NCBI GenBank assembly: GCA_010015745.1
Contig: ML978156.1
Span: 293,635 to 357,634 of the forward strand
Reading direction: 5' to 3'
Length of the DNA: 64,000 bases
Origin: Setomelanomma holmii
Lineage: Eukaryota; Ascomycota; Dothideomycetes; Pleosporales; Phaeosphaeriaceae
Shown: piece by piece, positions 34,514 to 46,212 of the stretch
Layout of the letters: each line of letters begins with the position of its first letter
Numbering within the stretch: the stretch's first letter is position 1
Position numbers and translations under genes: made by a program
Notes under the pieces: model-generated
Told to the model about the DNA's origin: nothing
Seen by the model: only the letters and a program-made list of their open reading frames with translations
The model's database searches: none

Positions 34514-35362
34514 TCACAACAACTCCTCATACTCCTCAGGCAGCTCCTCCTCCTGTATCCACCTTCTAACCCCCTCAGCAAACAGCTCGGGAAACTGTAA
34601 ATCCCACGCATGAATCGCCTTCCTCACCACCACCGCCCTCCCTCCCTTCCCCCGCAACGCCGTTCCCATCCTCCTCGTAACGTCAACACTATCCTGCCTT
34701 CCCCCCGCAACCGCCAACGTCCTAACCCCCACCTCGCCAACCTCCTTCAACGTGATCTCCAAAACATCTCCATACCCCTGTTTCAGTAACACGAAAGTGA
34801 GATTGCGCTTCGACTCCGCGCGCAGCTCAGCATGCTTCTGCACCCCAACCTTCGCAGAAAACCACCAGTACAGCGAGTCCGGGATGTGGTTTGTCGAGGC
34901 GATCACACAATACAGTAGTCGAGGTCTCGATGCGAAGAAGCGCTCTTTGCCTTCAAACGGCGGCGCGCCGCTCGCGAACAAACTCAGCACAACATCTGGA
35001 TGTCGGCGTGCTAGTTCCAGTCCGACGAAGCCGCCGTAGCTCAGGCCGGCGACGTGTGCGCTGCCTGTGGGACTTACGGAGCGGATTAGTGACGCGAGTG
35101 TAGATGTGATTTCCGGGATATGCTGGGTGCTCAGAGTGGGAGAGCGGGATCGTGAATGCCCTGATAAATCCACGAGGATAACGTAGAAGTGTGGTTGGAG
35201 AAAGGGGATTAGGGGGAAGAACTCAAGGTGGGAGCAGAAGATGCCGTGGAGGAGAAGGAGGGGCGGGTTGCTGGGGGAGCCGAGGGTGGTGTGCCAGATA
35301 CAGTCTTGTGTGGAGCTCTGTGGAGAGATATGTGGTTCTGTGGTATGGACTTGTTCTGACAT
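34514..35362 (-). CDS. Alpha/beta hydrolase
   Basis: Single-exon 282-residue protein of the alpha/beta hydrolase-1 type. Visible are the oxyanion-hole segment LLLLHGIFCS, the DLSGHSRS strand-turn typical of the family, the nucleophile elbow GLSYGG with Ser108, and a late histidine (KAIHAWDLQFPE) in the catalytic position. There is no signal peptide, so it is probably cytosolic or peroxisomal. The C-terminus ends EYEELL without a clear peroxisomal signal. Codon choice is very C-rich, like the nearby beta-lactamase-like gene. The substrate cannot be predicted. Confidence 0.85.
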   Translation of the reverse strand: MSEQVHTTEPHISPQSSTQDCIWHTTLGSPSNPPLLLLHGIFCSHLEFFPLIPFLQPHFYVILVDLSGHSRSRSPTLSTQHIPEITSTLASLIRSVSPTGSAHVAGLSYGGFVGLELARRHPDVVLSLFASGAPPFEGKERFFASRPRLLYCVIASTNHIPDSLYWWFSAKVGVQKHAELRAESKRNLTFVLLKQGYGDVLEITLKEVGEVGVRTLAVAGGRQDSVDVTRRMGTALRGKGGRAVVVRKAIHAWDLQFPELFAEGVRRWIQEEELPEEYEELL

Positions 35363-35918
35363 GACGATGATAGCGAATGGGTGAATATTACCTCGGGGTA
35401 GAAGATAGTGGTGTGAATTGCTGTGGTGTTTCTAGCAGCCTGGAGGTATTGGGTGCGGCCTTAAAAGTGCGGCGTGTTCTTCAACCATGATACAAGGGTG
35501 TCACAGGGCGCTCCTCATGTCATTGACGTCGGCCCAGGTAGTGCATCCTGTCGTCAAGGACCAATATCGCTTGATCGTTGAACATGGTGTGCATGGCAGT
35601 TGAGCTGAGTTGAGTATATCAATCAGCCAATCAGTGCGTCTGCATTGCTTTGAGCGACTCCGCATGTCAAGATATCCATGCAAGATTTCGCAGCAACACC
35701 AACGATACTGGACACGAAAACAAATGATAATTACGTCGACTTTTCTTCACAGGCTCTCGATGTTGCGGATGGCTTGAGGACGAGCGCGTTCGGCGTACCG
35801 AGTAGCAGCGGGCGCTGCCGAGGTACAACTTCCTGGTCTGAGCTGCATGCGACAACACGAAGAGAGTTCCGACCCTCATACTTCTCTTCATTGAAGCCCT
35901 ACACGCCCAAATATCCCA
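35363..35918. promoter_or_regulatory. Divergent promoter region of the hydrolase and PEX6
   Basis: 556 bp between the two divergent starts. No clear gene or strong motif is present. Confidence 0.5.
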
Positions 35919-38900
35919 ATGGACGCTCCAAACGGGGTGCCCCATCCGCGCAAGAGGCGGCGGAGAAGGCGCCTCGACCGGCCGGCCATTTCAGCGCGTC
36001 TACTGCTCGACGATCGCATGAAGGGTGAAGTGGGAGTGCTGTCCGAAGACCTCTTTACTGACCTGTTCCCTGGCTTCAAATCCGTTGGTAGGTATCGCGA
36101 CCTCTTTGTAGCGAGCATGTGACTTACGTCGATAGACCTCAATGGCGACTCGACTGCGGAAGCTCGCGTCCACCATGTCGCGATTACCCCATGGCTACCC
36201 AGCTCCGTCGTTGCTTCCCAAAGTATACCCTGGACCATACTACCTGTACGGCTTGCCGCCAAAGATGAATCTTCGACAGCGCGACCACACTCATCCCTCC
36301 AAATACCGGCATCCTCGCCTGCGCTGCAATCGTTTTCCCAAGTTCTGCACAGTCTTGCGCCCAACCGAACGCAGCGAAGAGACGCGCCCATAGAAGTGCG
36401 CATACACGACGTCGTGCCCATCGGTCTGGACACGGTATACGTCAACCTAGATACCGAAGCATTGCGGAAGCTCGATGAGGTGCACGCAAAGTTTGGCGGT
36501 GGATTCACGGACAAAACGAACGGCTCACTGAGAGGACCCAAGAATCGCTATCTCGAAGTGGATGGGACGAAAGGAAAGACTGCGGCAGTCAATGCAGCCG
36601 CGCAAGAGCACACGTGGAGAAACGCTGTGCGAGACGCGCTACAATCGCCGACCGTGATTCACACTGGCGACCTGCTGCCTTTGCCTCTTCCGGCGCACCC
36701 CATCACCCACGTCCCTCCTCCGCCAGCCAAGATCACAGCGTGTGAGCCCGTGGCGCAGGGTCTTCTGCTACCGAGTACGAGAATTGTCGTCCTTCAGTCG
36801 CATCGCGGTACGAAATCTGCAGTAGTCTTACCACCCCCAAGACCAACGCCAGTCACGAACGGCTTCGGCGACGATGACGAGGCCGACGATACATCCAACG
36901 AGACCTTCTACTCGGCCGCTGAGGACCGAACAGAGTCTCGAACCACTTCCCCGCCAGGTGAAGAATCAACGGACAACCTCGACTCGGAGCTGTCAGGGAC
37001 GGATGGAGAGGGGCTGTCGGATGAGGAAGATATCATATCGTTGAATGCGCCCTTGCTCCCACCGCAATCGTCGGGCGTGCTCTCCTCGTTCAGTTCCGCA
37101 ACTCCGCGACCAGGCAACTTCCGGACGAATGGCATCGCGACGCCAGGCTCCGTGTATTCGAGCTTCACTGCGACCACCGCTCGGGGCCCTTCGTCAACCA
37201 AGAGCAAGGTGTTCAAGGCACAGGGTCTGCTTCATAGCATTCCAGATGAGCTGGTGCATCCCAAGCCTGGAGGCGAGGATGACGAGGAGGCTCGGGTCTT
37301 TGTCGACACGAACACTCTAGTCAAAGTCGGCTGCTTCTCTGGCGATTGGGTCAAGATTGAGGCGACCGAGGAGCCCTCTTCACATCTGCTGTGGGGACTC
37401 GGGGCATTTGGAGGGGCTATAGACGACGAAGAAAGCACGAATTGGCGCCCGGTTCGCGTCTTCGGATTGCCAGAGAACATGTCCAAGAAAATCGCACGCT
37501 ACGCCGTTCACAAGGCCGCGGACCGGGAACGACGATCGAGCGTATCCACAATTGGACCGTTTAGCACGTCTCTACAAGCGTACCTGTCGCCTATCCTTTT
37601 GGCAAACCTCGGAAGTCCATCCCACCTCCGCATCACACCACTTGCTCCACATCAGTCTTCGCACCTACCGAGGAGCGGCGCCGTACAGAAGCCTCGCCTT
37701 ACGAGCTCATCAACTCCACCATCTGCGAAAGAAGTCACACTGCTGAAGCTCTCCACACCGCTCTCATCTGACCGTTTACTGCAACCTAGCTTATTCGCTG
37801 CTCTCAAAGAGCACTTTGAGCAGAAGCGACGCGTCGTGAAAAGCGGAGATTTGATTGGCGTGTCCATCGACGAGTCCCTTGGTCGCGCCGTATTCCAGAC
37901 TGCGGCAGAAGAGGAAGCAGGCAGCGAGGAGCTCCTCTCTAGGTCAAAGAAGACCGATGAAGGCGGCACGGGCTTAGATAGCCAAAGTCCGAAGATGGTG
38001 GCTTGGTTCAAGATTGGTAATGTCTCAAGCTCATCACACGCTCCACGTGATGGCGAAGAAGCAGATCTATGGGCCGGCGCCGTCACCGTGGACGCTGCCA
38101 GCACAAAGATGGAGATGAATGGAAGCGAACAAGGCAAGATGCCAGCGCCTATCAACAACGCATGGCAGTACTATCTCGGCGCCAAGCGAACGCCTGTCGC
38201 GAATTCCCAGAAGACGATGGTTCTCGACGAGCTTCCTAAGCCTTATGTATCATCGCTTCGCAGGCGTTTGCGAGAACTAATTTCTGTGGCCACTAGCCCG
38301 AGAGCCATCCATCTGGGATTGCCACCAGTCGCAGTTCTGATCACATCAACACAACGAGGCATCGGTAAAGCAACCGTTGCGACCAAAGCTTGCGAAGATC
38401 TAGGTCTCCATACATTCTCGATTGATGCCTTTGACATTGTCACTGAAGGAGGTGCAGGAGGTGGCGACGTCAAGACTGAAGGCTTCCTCAAGGCGAGGGC
38501 GGAACGTGCATTCACTTGCGGCCCTGAGTTTACTGCTTTGCTAGTCAAGCACATCGATGCGCTCAACGCCGATCGCATGAATACTGCCCTAAGGGAGATT
38601 CTGGCCGACAGTCGGGTGCTTGTAGCCACGACAACAGAAATCGACAAAGTGCCCGAAGGCATACGAGGTCTATTTACGCACGAGATTGAGATGACTGCAC
38701 CAGATGAGAGCGAAAGAGAAGGCATTCTGAGGAGCATCATCGAAGACGCCGGTATCAGACTGTCTCCGGAGGTCGATCTGGGCAACGTGGCTGTGAAGAC
38801 CGCAGCACTTGTTGCCGGCGACCTCGTTGACGTCGTCGATCGTGCCATTGTCGCAAAGCGAAATCGTATCGAGGAGCTTGCGACCTCAGCATCGAAAGCA

Positions 38901-40282
38901 TTGTCATCTTCCGACAAGGTTACTACTCGAGACATAGAGCTCGCTGGAGGCCATTTCAGCAACAGCTTGACGAAGGCTGATTTGGACGGAGCTGTCGATG
39001 CAGCACGCAAGAACTTTGCAGACTCGATTGGAGCACCAAAGATCCCTAACGTCGGGTGGTCTGACGTCGGTGGTCTTACACATGTCAAAGATGCGGTCAT
39101 GGAGACCATTCAGCTACCGCTATCACGTCCTGAGCTGTTCGCCAAAGGTATGAAGAAGCGTAGTGGTATTCTCTTCTACGGTCCTCCAGGAACGGGAAAG
39201 ACTTTGCTTGCCAAAGCTATCGCGACAGAGTTTTCACTCAACTTCTTCAGCGTCAAAGGACCGGAACTGCTCAACATGTACATCGGTGAGTCGGAAGCCA
39301 ATGTACGACGGGTGTTCCAGCGAGCTCGAGACGCTCGTCCTTGTGTCGTCTTCTTCGATGAATTGGACTCTGTCGCGCCGAAGCGTGGTAATCAAGGTGA
39401 TAGTGGTGGTGTCATGGATCGCATTGTCAGTCAATTGCTTGCCGAGCTCGATGGTATGAGCGATGGAGGTGAAGGTGTATTCGTCATCGGTGCCACGAAC
39501 AGACCTGATTTGCTTGATCAAGCCTTGCTCCGTCCTGGTCGCTTTGACAAGATGCTGTATCTTGGTGTCTCTGACACGCATGAGAAGCAGCAGACTATTC
39601 TGGAAGCCTTGACAAGGAAGTAAGTCGATCGACTCCTATTGGGCCTATATAATGCTAACTTACGACTAGGTTCACACTCCACCCATCTCTTTCGTTACAA
39701 CGCGTCTCTCAAGGCCTCCCATTCACATACACCGGTGCCGACATGTACGCACTCTGCTCTGACGCAATGCTCAAGGCAGTCACCAGGCAAGCCCGAGCCG
39801 TTGACAAAAAAGTCCAAGAATACAACGCCATGCACACACCCACCATTTCCATCGCTTACTTCTTCGACCATCTCGCCACGGAGGAAGACACAGCCGTCAT
39901 GGTCACGGAAGAAGATTTCATCGAAGCCCACAAGGAACTCGTGCCGAGTGTTAGTGCTGACGAGCTGCGACACTACCAACGCGTCCGCAATACATTCGAA
40001 GGCACGGGCAAAAAGGAGGAAGAGAAGGCTAAGCCAACTAGTAATGGGTCAGTGCAAGGGGCGAGCTGGAAGGGCAAAGGCAAGGCGATGGCTGCTGTAC
40101 ACGATGGTGAAAGTATGGTTATTAGGACCGAGAGCATTGATCTTAATGGCGCAACTGTGGGAGGTGGAGGTGGGAAGAGCAAGGGCAAAGCGCCGGTTGC
40201 GAACCACGGAAGCAAGAATAGTGTTGACGTTGCGGAGGGCGGATTTGGAGATGCGGCGCAGGACGATGACTTGTATTCTTGA
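35919..40282 (+). CDS. PEX6: Peroxisomal AAA+ ATPase Pex6
   Basis: With Pex1 it forms the motor that extracts the ubiquitinated receptor Pex5 from the peroxisomal membrane. Three exons (35919-36087, 36136-39619, 39670-40282) encode 1421 residues. The N-terminus (MDAPNGVPHPRKRRRRRRL, then KGEVGVLSEDLFTDLFPGFK) is typical of fungal Pex6. The first ATPase ring (D1) is degenerate, with TSTQRGIGKATVA in place of Walker A, as in the family. The second (D2) is active-type: GPPGTGKT, VVFFDELDSVAP, and the region GVMDRIVSQLLAELDGM through to GATNRPDLLDQALLRPGRFD. Splicing of the last intron restores TRKFTLHPSLSLQRV. A long Ser/Thr/Asp-rich insert lies near residues 180-260. Confidence 0.95.
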
Positions 40283-40872
40283 TCTTGTACCTTGAAAAGC
40301 TGTGGTCTGTATATACATTGCGAGGGATTGATTTGTTGATACAGTAAAGTCGCATGACACATTTCGCATATAATGGTGTTGCACATCCAACATGTTCAGT
40401 AACGCTGAATCTGTCATGTGTCTTACATGTATGTCCATTCGCTTTTTGTTGTTGTGGTGACCTCGTGCGCCACAAGGAGCGAATCTCGCCCGAAAGTAAG
40501 ATGACACGAACTACACCCGGACGTGCTTTACGCCCTGGACGACTTGCTTTGCTTTGCGCGCATAAGCCTGCGGTTCGATTTCCGCTTCCATTTAGGAAGA
40601 AGCATGGGAGTCGATGAGAGCTCAGTCTCAGGCCCTGGGGCGTCATGGCAATTTTGACATGTTGCTATTCTTGCTATACCTACCTGCCTTTACAACAAAT
40701 GTAGTTCGCCTTACCACAACCAACGATACTTGTAGGACTTCGATCGCGACATCAAGCAACAGCACACAACAATTACTTCAATCTCATACTTTCATCAACA
40801 CATCACTCGTCTTTCCCAAAATCCACACAGCACCCATCTCTCCCCAAATCCACACCACAACCATCCATAACA
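40283..40872. other. Intergenic region between PEX6 and the surface-protein gene
   Basis: No gene is seen. A B-box-like GGTTCGATTTCC near 40572 has no matching tRNA body. The last 150 bp are C/A-rich (CCACAC, CATC tracts), a usual leader composition for highly expressed fungal genes. Confidence 0.45.
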
Positions 40873-41623
40873 ATGAAATCCACCATCACCCTCGCTCTCC
40901 TCGCTCTTGCGACATCTTCCACCGCACAAATCCCTACCGTCACACTCGTCACGACCGATTGTCTCAATACAAAATCTGACCCCAAGGAATTCTCAATCGC
41001 CATTAACGCAGTCGGCGTGACGAACATCGGTACGTCTACCCTTTCCCACGTCATCCCTCCCCATATCAACCCCATCTTCCCTGCCAAACACAACCGTGGA
41101 ACATGAACACAACCAACTCCATATCCAAGACGCGCCCTCAATCTGCGGCCTCGCGCTCAAATCCTCATCACCAACCATTCCACTCGACACGATCACATGC
41201 CAAGCGTTCAAGAACGGCGATCAAACGCCCGCCTCGGCGCCGTTTACGAGCCAGAAACCGGCGAGTATAAGTACGAATCCGGTGAGCGTGACGGGAGTGT
41301 GGTGTCGGACGCCGGAGTTTGGGGGGTCGTCGGGTGTTTTGACTTCGATTGTGAGTCTGAGTTTGAGAGCGAGCGCAAGTGTCGCGGCGCCTAGTGCGAG
41401 TTTGACTGCGATTGTCCCGGGGGTGACGTTGGGAACGCCAATTGGTGTGACTCAGACGGCGACGGCGAGGTTGGGCGTTCCTACTGGGAATGCGACTGGA
41501 AGTGGAAATGGGACTGGGACGAGTGTGGGCGAGTATACGGGTGAGGCAGCGGGTAGGGTGGGACGGTGGTTGAGTTTTGGGGCTGGGGTGGCTGTTGCTG
41601 GTGTGATGGGATTGGTTTTGTGA
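40873..41623 (+). CDS. Probable GPI-anchored surface protein
   Basis: Two exons (40873-41029, 41130-41623) encode 216 residues. The N-terminus MKSTITLALLALATSSTAQ is a strong signal peptide. The middle has three to four cysteines (TDCLN, ICGLA, TCQAF, WCRTP) and is otherwise Ser/Thr/Ala-rich. The C-terminus has a Gly/Asn/Thr spacer (NATGSGNGTGTSVGEYTG) and a hydrophobic tail (LSFGAGVAVAGVMGLVL), the layout of a GPI-anchor signal. Splicing gives VTNIDAPSICG, with a GT-AG intron of 100 bp. I recognise no named domain. A role in the cell wall or plasma membrane is inferred. Confidence 0.82.
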
Positions 41624-42373
41624 GATGTGTATTGATGAGAGGGTGACGTGTGTGGATCGAGGGTGAAAGAGGCTGGCTTGTAAAGGCAGTGTGTTGGCCG
41701 GAGAGCTGAGGGGGTGAGCGAGGGAGATGGCGTTTAGTTCGATATTCTTGTTTCTGGATGTCTCTGAACACTTTCACCTTCATGTGGCATTTGGAAGTCC
41801 ATCTAAGAAGTGCATCACAATTAATACAAGCATTCGCCTTATGTCACGGACACAACGGATGTTATTGACTGTATTGTCCCACCAAGATCAGAACCGCGCG
41901 TGCACACTCCACGGCGCCTCCTTTCCCGTTTCAGTCAGCCATCGCTCCATGTGATATGCACCTCTCTTCTCCTTTTCGCCGTTGCCGTCATGTCGCCCAC
42001 TCACATTGGACAATTTTGGTTGTGCTTTGGCACTACCCTAGCAGAAGATCTTGAGTCAGTCAGAGTTTAAAATGCTTGATGCATATTACTGACGACGTCC
42101 GTCTTCTTCAGCGTTATATCATGATCTGAAGACGTCATCTTAGGCTTCGTTGCGTTCCCTCCGAGCTGAGTGAAACTTGGGGCCTTTTGGATGGGTGAGG
42201 AGCGGCGGGGTTGCATGATGCTTGTTCGGATTGACGTTTGAAGAGGATGGAACGCGGAGTGTGTATAATGTATTGAAGCAGTGCTGGTATCGGTACTGGA
42301 CTGGCTGGTCAGGCTCTATGGTCATTGCCTGGCTCCTAAATATACTCGCCCATTAGGTGAAGCTTTGGACAGA
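41624..42373. other. Intergenic region
   Basis: No supported gene. The first part is probably the 3' untranslated region of the surface-protein gene. The far end leads into the degenerate repeat field. Confidence 0.45.
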
Positions 42374-42991
42374 ATTGAAGGCCGCAACCGGGCATAGTGC
42401 GAGTCCCCATTGGAGGCCGCTGCAGGTACACCTAGCGAAGCAGTAGACACAACTGCGGGCTGTGACTCAGCACATATTAACAATCGATTGGTGGCCGCTC
42501 TAGGTACTGTTCAAGAAGCATTCGATATCATCGAGGGCCGCAAAAGCTTATAAGTCCAAAGGACACGCTATTGGAGGCCGCTGCAGGGACCAATAATCGA
42601 AACCTTGGTCTCCATTGGCGGCCAAAGTAGGCCTTCCCCAAGGATTCTCATTGGAGGCTGTTCTCATCTGAACAACTGAAAGGGTTGGCTGCTGTTCAGA
42701 GAGGTAAGCAAGTCACTTCTACGTTGTGATCTTTGAGCCTCATCTGCGAGGTCGCGTACCGCGTATTCTGCTGGTAAGTTGCGGTGTACGTCATTGGTAG
42801 TCGTAGATAGTACCTGTAGCAGCTTGATGTATAACCTCCAATCTGAATCAACTCCGATTGCGAGCTTCAAGATCGAGTTGCCAGGGTGAACATGGGTAGA
42901 CGCTGATTGGAGGCCGCTAAGTCCGAACGCTTTGACAAGCATACTCGCGGTAATTGCTCTTGAAGCCCAATAATCTGTGATTGGAGGCCAC
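42374..42991 (+). repeat. Degenerate interspersed repeat with core ATTGGAGGCCGC
   Basis: Copies of a 12-bp core, all on the plus strand, start at 42374, 42409, 42452 (weak), 42487, 42530, 42570, 42614, 42650, 42684 (weak), 42906 and 42980. Spacings over the first block are 35, 43, 35, 43, 40, 44, 36 and 34, so the average unit is about 39 bp and a 35+43 (78-bp) super-period shows at the beginning. Two copies, at 42409 and 42570, extend identically for 19 bp (through CTGCAGG), followed by partial similarity. The region between copies has diverged. It is an old, decayed minisatellite or a cluster of binding sites. Confidence 0.7.
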
Positions 42992-43272
42992 AACCACGCC
43001 TAGTCCGCTTGGACAGGGTCGTATTCGTCCTCTAGCTTTAATGCGGGTATGGTAGTCAGGTCTCAGCCTCGTCGTCCTAACCTACACCGGCAGTGCTTAG
43101 CGATTGGATGAGAGGCAAGGCCGCTGAATGTAAGCTAAGCCACACGCTCAGCCTTGTCAATCGAACTTCACAAACATCTCGATGACTTCTTGGTGATGCT
43201 GTTTATGGTGCAGTACTTCGAAGACGCTAACTAGACAGGGACTTGTCAACTCGTGCGCCAAAATCGAGAACC

Positions 43273-45819
43273 ATGGAGATTACATCCGCAAAGAGTACTG
43301 CTCCATCGTGGATTCGCAAATCCCTTCCACATACTAGCAAAAGGACAAAAGATGTCACAAACTGTTCCAAGGGCGACCGAGGCCGTAGTCCGAGCACTGT
43401 CACGAGCAACCACGAGCATCGCAGTCGCAACGTAAAATCGGAGGAAACGGCTCCACCTCAGAGCTCGAGGTTGTCACAATACTTCAAGTTCTTTTCCGAT
43501 CGACCAGAAGAAAAGGAGAAAGAGGAGACTAAGAAGGCAAGGATAGCGCGAAAGATGAATGTACTTGAGGAACAGAGGTTTTCAACACCGTCTGCGGATC
43601 TTAGGCCTACACCACGAACGCCTCCTAGCCTTCTCTCACAATACTTATCACCGGACACTTGGTATAGCGACTATCTGAGGAGACATCAGAGATTTACTCT
43701 TCTCGATTACTGTGACTCAATTCTGTATTCAGGGCTATCGTGGTACTCGCTCGAGTTTCGACAGATACCTATTCCCCTCACTTCCTGTTTTGGTATACAC
43801 AGGAGGCTCGAGACATCCAAAGCCAAAACCTTTGCCGAATTCATCGAGCAATCAAGCTGTGAGTTGCGTCCTACTCTCTCGCACAGTTTCGGACTAATGT
43901 AAGCAGTGGGTGCTACCACAAAGCATCTATTTCTCTCTTCAAGAGAAGTCGTGTTTCCACAGTCTTTCGCGGATTTCCGAACATTCGATTTGCGGGACGA
44001 TTGGTCGTATTGCAAGAGATTATGCCGGTCCCCGGATCTGAAGGAAGTCCGAGAGCTGCGCAAGCAAATCAATACCTTGGAAAGCAATCTTTACACGGCT
44101 TACTCGTTGGACGAGGCCAATGACCAGTACTGTCTGTCACTACCGAACCAGGGAGATTGGCGAACTCTCCTCCGCAACATTGAGAGTAAATTGCGCAAGC
44201 ATGGTACGTTCGCATCAATATGAAGCGCTGTCGCATCTCATTGAGACTGTTTCGTAGATGATTTGTGCGCACCAAGTGTTGCAGACAGACGAGTATACTG
44301 TGGCTGGCTTGAGAGCCAAGGATTTATATGTACGGAACAGAGCTATCATACCAGGCCATATTACGGTAAGTTCGATTGGCCTCCCAGCTGGTGGACTCTC
44401 TCAGAGGCTGGGGTTGTTCTTTTGTCGCCGACCCCAGAGATCATCTGGCCGCACGAAGATCGGCCTGCTGAATCGAGTCATGATCTACCCGGACAAAACA
44501 AGCGCTCCAAACGGGATGACAAGAAAGTCCTGCCCTGTCATCGCGGACATATGCATTACAAGGAGAGGTCAAGCCAAAGTGGAGAACGATATTCAGTGGG
44601 ACGATCTCTCGGACCCGAGTCGATGCAGGACACGGGTACTACGGCCATGACAACCCCGTGGACAAATGATGACGATATCGTCGGCGCAAATATGTTGAGC
44701 GTCTGGAAAAATACTGCCGGGAGAAGCAAATCATGGAGACGATGCGCGAAGGCTCCGAGTTCGAAGCTGTCACAGAACCAGAAAATGCGATCAAACGGCC
44801 TTAAGATTGCGCACCATTTCTCGAAGGCCCCATTGTGGGTCCCGGTCGTGTTTATACGCTTTGAGAGGGGTAGACATCCCTCCAAATCAGTGAGGATTTG
44901 GCGTTACCAGGAAACGCGTTCGCCTAAGGAGACGGAATCGATTGATGAGATCACGCTTCTGAACAGAAGTGGTGAGACTGCTTCTCCAGAAAAGAAGGAT
45001 GCGCATGACCTTCCCGTCCAGCGCATGAAGTTGATCGATCCGAGGCGTGATGGCATCAGTGCCAGCAATCCTGAACCAGGAAAACCATTCATGAGATTGA
45101 CATGGAAAGACCGAACACTTATCCATGGGACCGTACAGCTCGATCGCTTCCTCCCCAGTGGCTTGATGTTCCGCTCAGGCTGGCGTATAGTCGACTTCTG
45201 CCGCAACGACAACCACGCAGATATTTACTTTTTGAGGGCTGACGGTGCTCGGACTGAAGGCGAACCCTGCTTGGAAGCTCATGTCTTCTTGGACGAGTAT
45301 CATGGTAACTCTGAGACGTACGCAAAAAGACAGAAGAGCCGGATGCGTGAGAGCGGGAACTGCTTGGACTCATTCTGGTACGAAGGCAGACATATATTCA
45401 TCATGCAGGTCCCGAAACAAATGCCTCAATTCAGGCTAAAGAACACCGAGGATGAGTTCCCAAGTCTAGTCCATCGAAGAAAATGTATCGCATATGTAGC
45501 ATTGCAGCGTCGCGTGCTTCGTGGGAAGCCGAGCTATGCCGCCGTCGCTGGACAAACGCGAGGTAGGCAGATGATGCTACAAGAGCCGCGGTCCATGCCT
45601 CTTGCTAAGTCTGCTCTCGAAAAAGAGCTGGAGCAGATAGAGAAGACACGTGTGAAGAAGAAGGAGAAACAGAGGTGCAAGCGGCAGGCGGCGAGAGAAG
45701 CGAACAGAGCGAAGGCGGATTGGCGTGCTCTTGGCCGAAATGATCTGGAAGTAATCCAGAGGGCTCTGAGAGAGCATATAGTCGAGGTGCAGAAGGAGGG
45801 AGTGAGTGTTCAAGCTTGA
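43273..45819 (+). CDS. Protein of unknown function, 814 residues
   Basis: Three exons (43273-43858, 43907-44203, 44258-45819) join across GT-AG introns of 48 and 54 bp with the frame kept at each junction (EQSSLGATTKH; RKHDDLCAPSV). I recognise no family. The N-terminal 100 residues are Ser/Arg/Lys-rich and disordered. A more ordered, Trp/Tyr-rich part follows (LSPDTWYSDYLRRHQRFTLL; LESQGFICTEQSYHTRPYYG; FDWPPSWWTLSEAGVVLL). A second globular-looking part lies near residues 560-700 (RSGWRIVDFCRNDNHADIYF). The C-terminus is a Lys/Arg/Glu coiled coil. There is no signal peptide or membrane segment. Position between a decayed repeat field and a minisatellite suggests accessory, possibly lineage-specific DNA. 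Confidence 0.7.
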
Positions 45820-46020
45820 GAGGTCATTGCGAGAGGTGAGGTAACGTTACCAGCGGCCCCGGGGCGATCACGTGTAGATACACGTGCCTCTATCGCTGCC
45901 CCATCCTGACGCAGAATACATTAAATTCGTCTGACGACCAAAGCGCATTGATCCTGTGCATAATCTCTATAGTAAGATGTTTATATTCGCGTAGCACTAC
46001 GGTGCTGAAAATGACGAAGT
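45820..46020. other. Short spacer with palindromic CACGTG context
   Basis: Contains TCACGTGTAGATACACGTGCC near 45869-45889, two CACGTG-type hexamers close together that could bind bHLH proteins. No other signal was seen. Confidence 0.35.
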
Positions 46021-46212
46021 CCGCGGCTTCTCTACTCGGAGTACCTCGCTCGAGCCTCTTTCATGGTTACCCGCGGCTTCTCCATCCCGTAGAGTCCCTC
46101 GCTCGGGTTCCTTTCACAACGCCCACGGCTTCTCTATCCTGTAGAGTCTCTCGCTCGAGCCATCCCACCATGCCCGCGGCTTCCCCGAAGTAAGAGTACC
46201 TCGCTCGAACTG
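46021..46212 (+). repeat. Minisatellite, about four units of 51 bp
   Basis: Units start at 46021, 46071, 46123 and 46174, marked by CCGCGGCTTC (one copy has CCACGGCTTC) and closed by AGAGT(A/C/T)C(C/T)TCGCTCG. Periods are 50, 52 and 51 bp, so indels of one base separate units and the array is not in one reading frame. The fourth unit is truncated at its 3' end. Confidence 0.85.

Noticed and set aside
40572..40584. tRNA B-box-like GGTTCGATTTCC
   Set aside because: No A box or cloverleaf stems within the required distance upstream.
42664..42993. Minus-strand frame with a faint ankyrin-like look
   Set aside because: Only one loose unit and it runs through the degenerate repeat in mismatched frames, so coding is not supported.
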